Shown here piece after piece: positions 8,127 to 10,371 of a stretch of DNA of 10,371 nt. The stretch is from the NCBI GenBank assembly GCA_003024985.2, contig PXIH01S0007477.1. One strand, given 5' to 3'. Position 1 is the stretch's first letter; each line of letters starts with the position of its first letter. The notes under the pieces are model-generated. The model did no database searches, was not told the DNA's origin, and saw nothing but the letters and a program-made list of their open reading frames with translations. This DNA comes from Euperipatoides rowelli. Its lineage: Eukaryota > Onychophora > Udeonychophora > Euonychophora > Peripatopsidae. Both the position numbers and the translations under genes were made by a program.

Positions 8127-8249
8127 GTTGCCCTTTGATTTAATAAAAATAAATAAAAAAAATTCAAAAATAAAACAATTTTATAGGGCGGACCTATGTC
8201 CCGATGCTCCCTTTCCCCCTTTTTTTTTTAATCCGCCACTGCCTACAGA

Positions 8250-8678
8250 TAATTATTGTGCACTTTAAATCAAATCTGAATGTTACAGAATTATTTCTTT
8301 TTCTTCATCCAAGGTTTATATATTATTTACATTCTTTACTAAATAAGCTAACATTTTTGCACTGAATATACTGTAATACACTTCATGCTCAAGGCAGAAT
8401 AACTTAATCATATAGCATTTTTGTTCAGCTGTATTTATACATTACTGCCATATTTTTACTTCCATGTTTCACAAAATGAGCCTGAGATTCATGCATGAAG
8501 TGAATAGTTTATATCACTCTCAATAGAAATAATTGAATGCATGAAGCATACCACATTTTTTTTCACTCATGCGTATACATCATTCCATTCAGCAATAAAT
8601 AGCCAATGAAATACTGCCATGATATAGACAACTCAATATTGTTATCTTCTCATTTCTATGATTTTTTTTCTCTTTCAG
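8250..8678 (+). other. Intronic AT-rich sequence between the hAT elements and the first microexon candidate
   Basis: I see no gene, RNA or mobile element here. ATGCATGAAG repeats loosely near 8493 and 8537. The stretch ends in a pyrimidine tract (about 8661-8676) leading to CAG. Confidence 0.6.
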
Positions 8679-8693
8679 AACTTTGAAATCATT
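8679..8693 (+). CDS. Candidate 15-nt microexon
   Basis: The acceptor TTTTTTTTCTCTTTCAG (ends 8678) is followed by AACTTTGAAATCATT and the donor GTAAGA. Fifteen bases keep the frame. Joined to exon C (phase 2) it would read G-T-L-K-S and leave phase 2 again. Splice signals on both sides are good, but so short a segment carries no coding evidence of its own. Chance pairing of splice-like sites in a long intron is quite possible. Confidence 0.25.
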
Positions 8694-8730
8694 GTAAGAC
8701 AATTTTTAAATATCTGCTTAGTATTTGAAT

Positions 8731-8764
8731 CCCCCCCCCCCCTTGCAATTTCCCTATGCCACTG
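8731..8764 (-). mobile_element. Possible hAT-type terminus next to a 12-C run
   Basis: Read in reverse from 8764, the sequence begins CAGTGGCATAGGGAAATTGC and then runs into 12 G. A CAGTGGC start is typical of hAT ends. I could not find the matching left end or target duplication upstream, so this may be a solo remnant or chance. Confidence 0.25.
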
Positions 8765-8824
8765 TGTCTTTGAGTTATTGGAATGAAATGGACAGTTTAA
8801 AGTAATTAATTGGTAAATTAAAAA

Positions 8825-8950
8825 TGATTAAAGGGAAAGATGGAAATGGTGGCGCTCAAGAAAAACATTACGAGTGCATATACAACATTTTTGGCTGTGA
8901 TTTGAACTCGGATTTTTTTCCCCAATGCTAGTTCTTCTGGTACTAGTACA
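8825..8950 (-). mobile_element. Probable tRNA-derived SINE fragment
   Basis: On the minus strand, reading from about 8945, the sequence gives TAGTACCAGAAGAACTAGCATTGG, then after a short A tract CCGAGTTCAAATC (8911-8899). The first part resembles the D-arm and A box of a tRNA (compare TAGCTCAGTGGTAGAGCATTGG). GAGTTCAAATC is a good B box of the GGTTCRANNCC type. The anticodon part is missing, so it is not a working tRNA. A tail of about 70 bases follows, including GAGCGCCACC, as SINE bodies often have. Ends and target duplication were not identified. Confidence 0.42.
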
Positions 8951-9060
8951 AAATAAATTATTGAATAATTTATAGTCAGCAAACATTATAATTTTCTTAG
9001 CACTTAGTTCCAAAATCAATGCATTAAGAAAAGTATGCCTAAGTTAAAAAAAATAATTAC

Positions 9061-9081
9061 GGGATAACACTAAGTTATCCC
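9061..9081. repeat. 8-bp perfect hairpin GGGATAAC/GTTATCCC
   Basis: GGGATAAC (9061-9068) and GTTATCCC (9074-9081) are exact reverse complements around ACTAA. There is no T run directly after it and no gene beside it, so no terminator or regulatory role is implied. Confidence 0.8.
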
Positions 9082-9301
9082 TTACACTTTTTTTATGTCA
9101 ATATTGTAAGATAATCAGCAACAATACATCCACACTATATCTCTTCTATTCTTCAGCTTAATTATATCTTTGATGGGCAATGATTTTAATATGTGAAACA
9201 TCTCTGTATTATTAACAGTATTGATAATGCTACGTTAGGAACAATAACATTATTAGTACATATAGTAGAACCTACTTAAGGGATGTATGGCTCTTTTTCA
9301 G

Positions 9302-9316
9302 TGTAAAACTGGGTCA
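9302..9316 (+). CDS. Second candidate 15-nt microexon (weaker)
   Basis: The acceptor CTCTTTTTCAG (ends 9301) is followed by TGTAAAACTGGGTCA and a near-perfect donor GTAAGT. Joined to exon C it would read G-V-K-L-G and preserve phase 2; joined after 8679-8693 it would also keep the frame. The pyrimidine tract is short, and there is no independent coding signal. Confidence 0.18.
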
Positions 9317-9418
9317 GTAAGTGCAACCAAGGAAAAAATAAACAAGGGAGCTGCCATATGGTGGGCTATGTTGACTGTATTTTCCCCGAGTGGGTCAAGG
9401 CAGAGCCCTAGTGGAGGT

Positions 9419-9442
9419 TAGGGTGAAAATGTGTCACCCCTA
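9419..9442. repeat. Short imperfect hairpin TAGGGTGA / TCACCCCTA
   Basis: GGGTGA (9421-9426) pairs with TCACCC (9434-9439) around AAATGTG. The outer TA pairs with TA if one C is bulged. It lies at the right end of a GC-richer patch and could be the remnant of a transposon end. Confidence 0.5.
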
Positions 9443-10073
9443 GAATTTTATTATTATTTTATTTTGAGAATTTGTTCATTTTTATTTCCAAATCACTTCA
9501 TAAAAGTCCTTCATTCTTCTCTACTTAATAAAAATATGGATTTGATATAATATATTTGTTTTTATATATTTTGTTTACCTTTTATCAGAAATGATTAGTA
9601 TTAACAGAGGTTGTATGGTTTTTATAGGTGATATACTGTATGTTTACAATACAGCATTGTCAATAATAAAAGTTTTGGTTGCTGTAACATGCAAGACATA
9701 ATGGCAGATTCAAAATAATATGAAGTTGCTAGAATGTAAAAAAAAAGAGAAACAATAGAATGAACTTTGAAGACTTTGCATGTTTAAAAATCAAAATGAA
9801 CTCAATCATTCATTGTGAGATTTTTTCCATTTAAAAATATTTCTAATAAACCAATAATTTCAAAAATTACTGTATATTTCGAAGAATAAAGCAAGGTAAA
9901 TTTTCAGAACCTCTCATATTGCAATTTTATGTATTCTGTCAATTTCTGTGAATTCTTAATAAAATTCATATAAACTATTCATTGATTTTAATATTATAAA
10001 CAATCCCCAAATTTTGCTATTTGTGACTAGGAATTTTTTATTTTTTTACAATGAATTACGTTGGCTGCCATGT

Positions 10074-10089
10074 GACATGCCGGCATGTC
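10074..10089. repeat. 16-bp perfect palindrome GACATGCCGGCATGTC
   Basis: The sequence equals its own reverse complement with no spacer and carries a central CCGG. CTGCCATG occurs on both sides (about 10065 and 10110). A dimeric protein site or a relic of a repeat is possible; nothing in the window tells which. Confidence 0.85.
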
Positions 10090-10371
10090 GCACCATATTT
10101 GTCATAGACTGCCATGCGCAATTTTCTCATTGAAAAAATATTTTAAATTCTATTGACAGTCACAACCAGGAATGTCTGATTTTCACCAAGATAAGATGAT
10201 TTTAGAATATATTTTAATTTAAATGAAGGAAAGAATGATAAAAATTAATTTTTAATTGTCAGTACGGTATCTTAACAAAATAGATGTTTGTATAGCGTTA
10301 TTTCAAGATATTGGTTTCCCCTTCAAAGTAAGCTTCACAACTTTGTTGAATCTAACTCAGTAAACTCAAAT

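Larger units (their letters stand above)
7064..8241. mobile_element. Outer hAT-type non-autonomous element, interrupted by a second one
   Basis: The left end TAGGCGGATCCAG (7064 on) and the right end, read in reverse, CAGTGGCGGATTAAAA (8241 back) share GGCGGAT and fit the CAGTGGCGGATCC type of hAT terminus; the left end is slightly decayed. The flanks CCTGCAGA (7056-7063) and CCTACAGA (8242-8249) match at 7 of 8 positions, as an 8-bp target duplication would. Without the nested insert (about 502 bp including its duplicated target) the element would be roughly 676 bp. No transposase frame is visible. Inside are A/T runs and an 18-bp direct repeat (7929-7946 and 8109-8126). Confidence 0.72.
8951..10371 (+). 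other. Rest of the intron to the right edge; no certain exon
   Basis: The sequence is AT-rich. It contains an 8-bp hairpin (9061-9081), a GC-richer patch (about 9270-9445) with a second microexon candidate and a short hairpin, and a 16-bp palindrome (10074-10089). No long open frame or RNA gene is recognisable. The BAH-domain exons expected for the family must lie beyond 10371. Confidence 0.6.

Noticed and set aside
8828-9019. 63-codon minus-strand frame
   Set aside because: It overlaps the SINE-like element and AT-rich flank; no protein features.
10074-10090. p53-type response element
   Set aside because: Two CATG cores are present but spaced 8 bases apart instead of 10, and the flanking purine/pyrimidine pattern fails.
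1-10371. CRISPR array, bacterial operon, phage or viral genes
   Set aside because: No spaced direct-repeat array, no ribosome-binding sites with compact genes and no viral proteins; exon and intron structure shows nuclear eukaryotic DNA.

Overview
The window looks like a piece of an AT-rich invertebrate nuclear genome. Evidence for this is long introns with GT/AG borders, long homopolymer runs (22 T, 12 C, a G run broken by Ns) and short non-autonomous DNA transposons. An arthropod or similar invertebrate is my guess; the sequence does not settle the phylum. All recognisable coding sequence belongs to one plus-strand gene that runs off the left edge and almost certainly off the right edge.

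The gene is an interior part of a TNRC18/BAHCC1-type (Drosophila winged-eye-like) chromatin protein. Three exons are supported. Exon A (1-186) encodes a Gln/His-rich tract. Exon B (1479-3043) is a large low-complexity exon with a Ser-Pro-His-Pro repeat, a long acidic Glu-rich stretch and a basic coiled coil ([19 protein letters not shown]). Exon C (6006 or 6030 to 6134) encodes an AT-hook (RGPGRPRKRK). The junction phases agree: A to B is phase 0, B to C is phase 2, and C leaves in phase 2. The family's start codon and its C-terminal BAH histone-reader domain are not in the window.

Layout: intron 1 (187-1478) holds a probable 341-bp hAT-like MITE (748-1088) whose left end is tandemly duplicated. 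Intron 2 (3044-6005) is mostly AT-rich with minor repeats, an N-filled G run, a moderate-complexity patch at 3399-3605 and a very long T/C/T tract before exon C. From 6135 to the right edge I find no certain exon. That part holds a nested pair of hAT-type elements (inner 7392-7885 with a perfect 8-bp target duplication, outer 7064-8241 with a 7/8 duplication), a probable minus-strand tRNA-derived SINE near 8825-8950, and two very small splice-bounded segments (8679-8693 and 9302-9316) that could be 15-nt microexons.

I did not find a new multi-gene system. The best leads are the in-frame alternative acceptors of exon C, the candidate microexons, the nested transposons and the two coding repeats.
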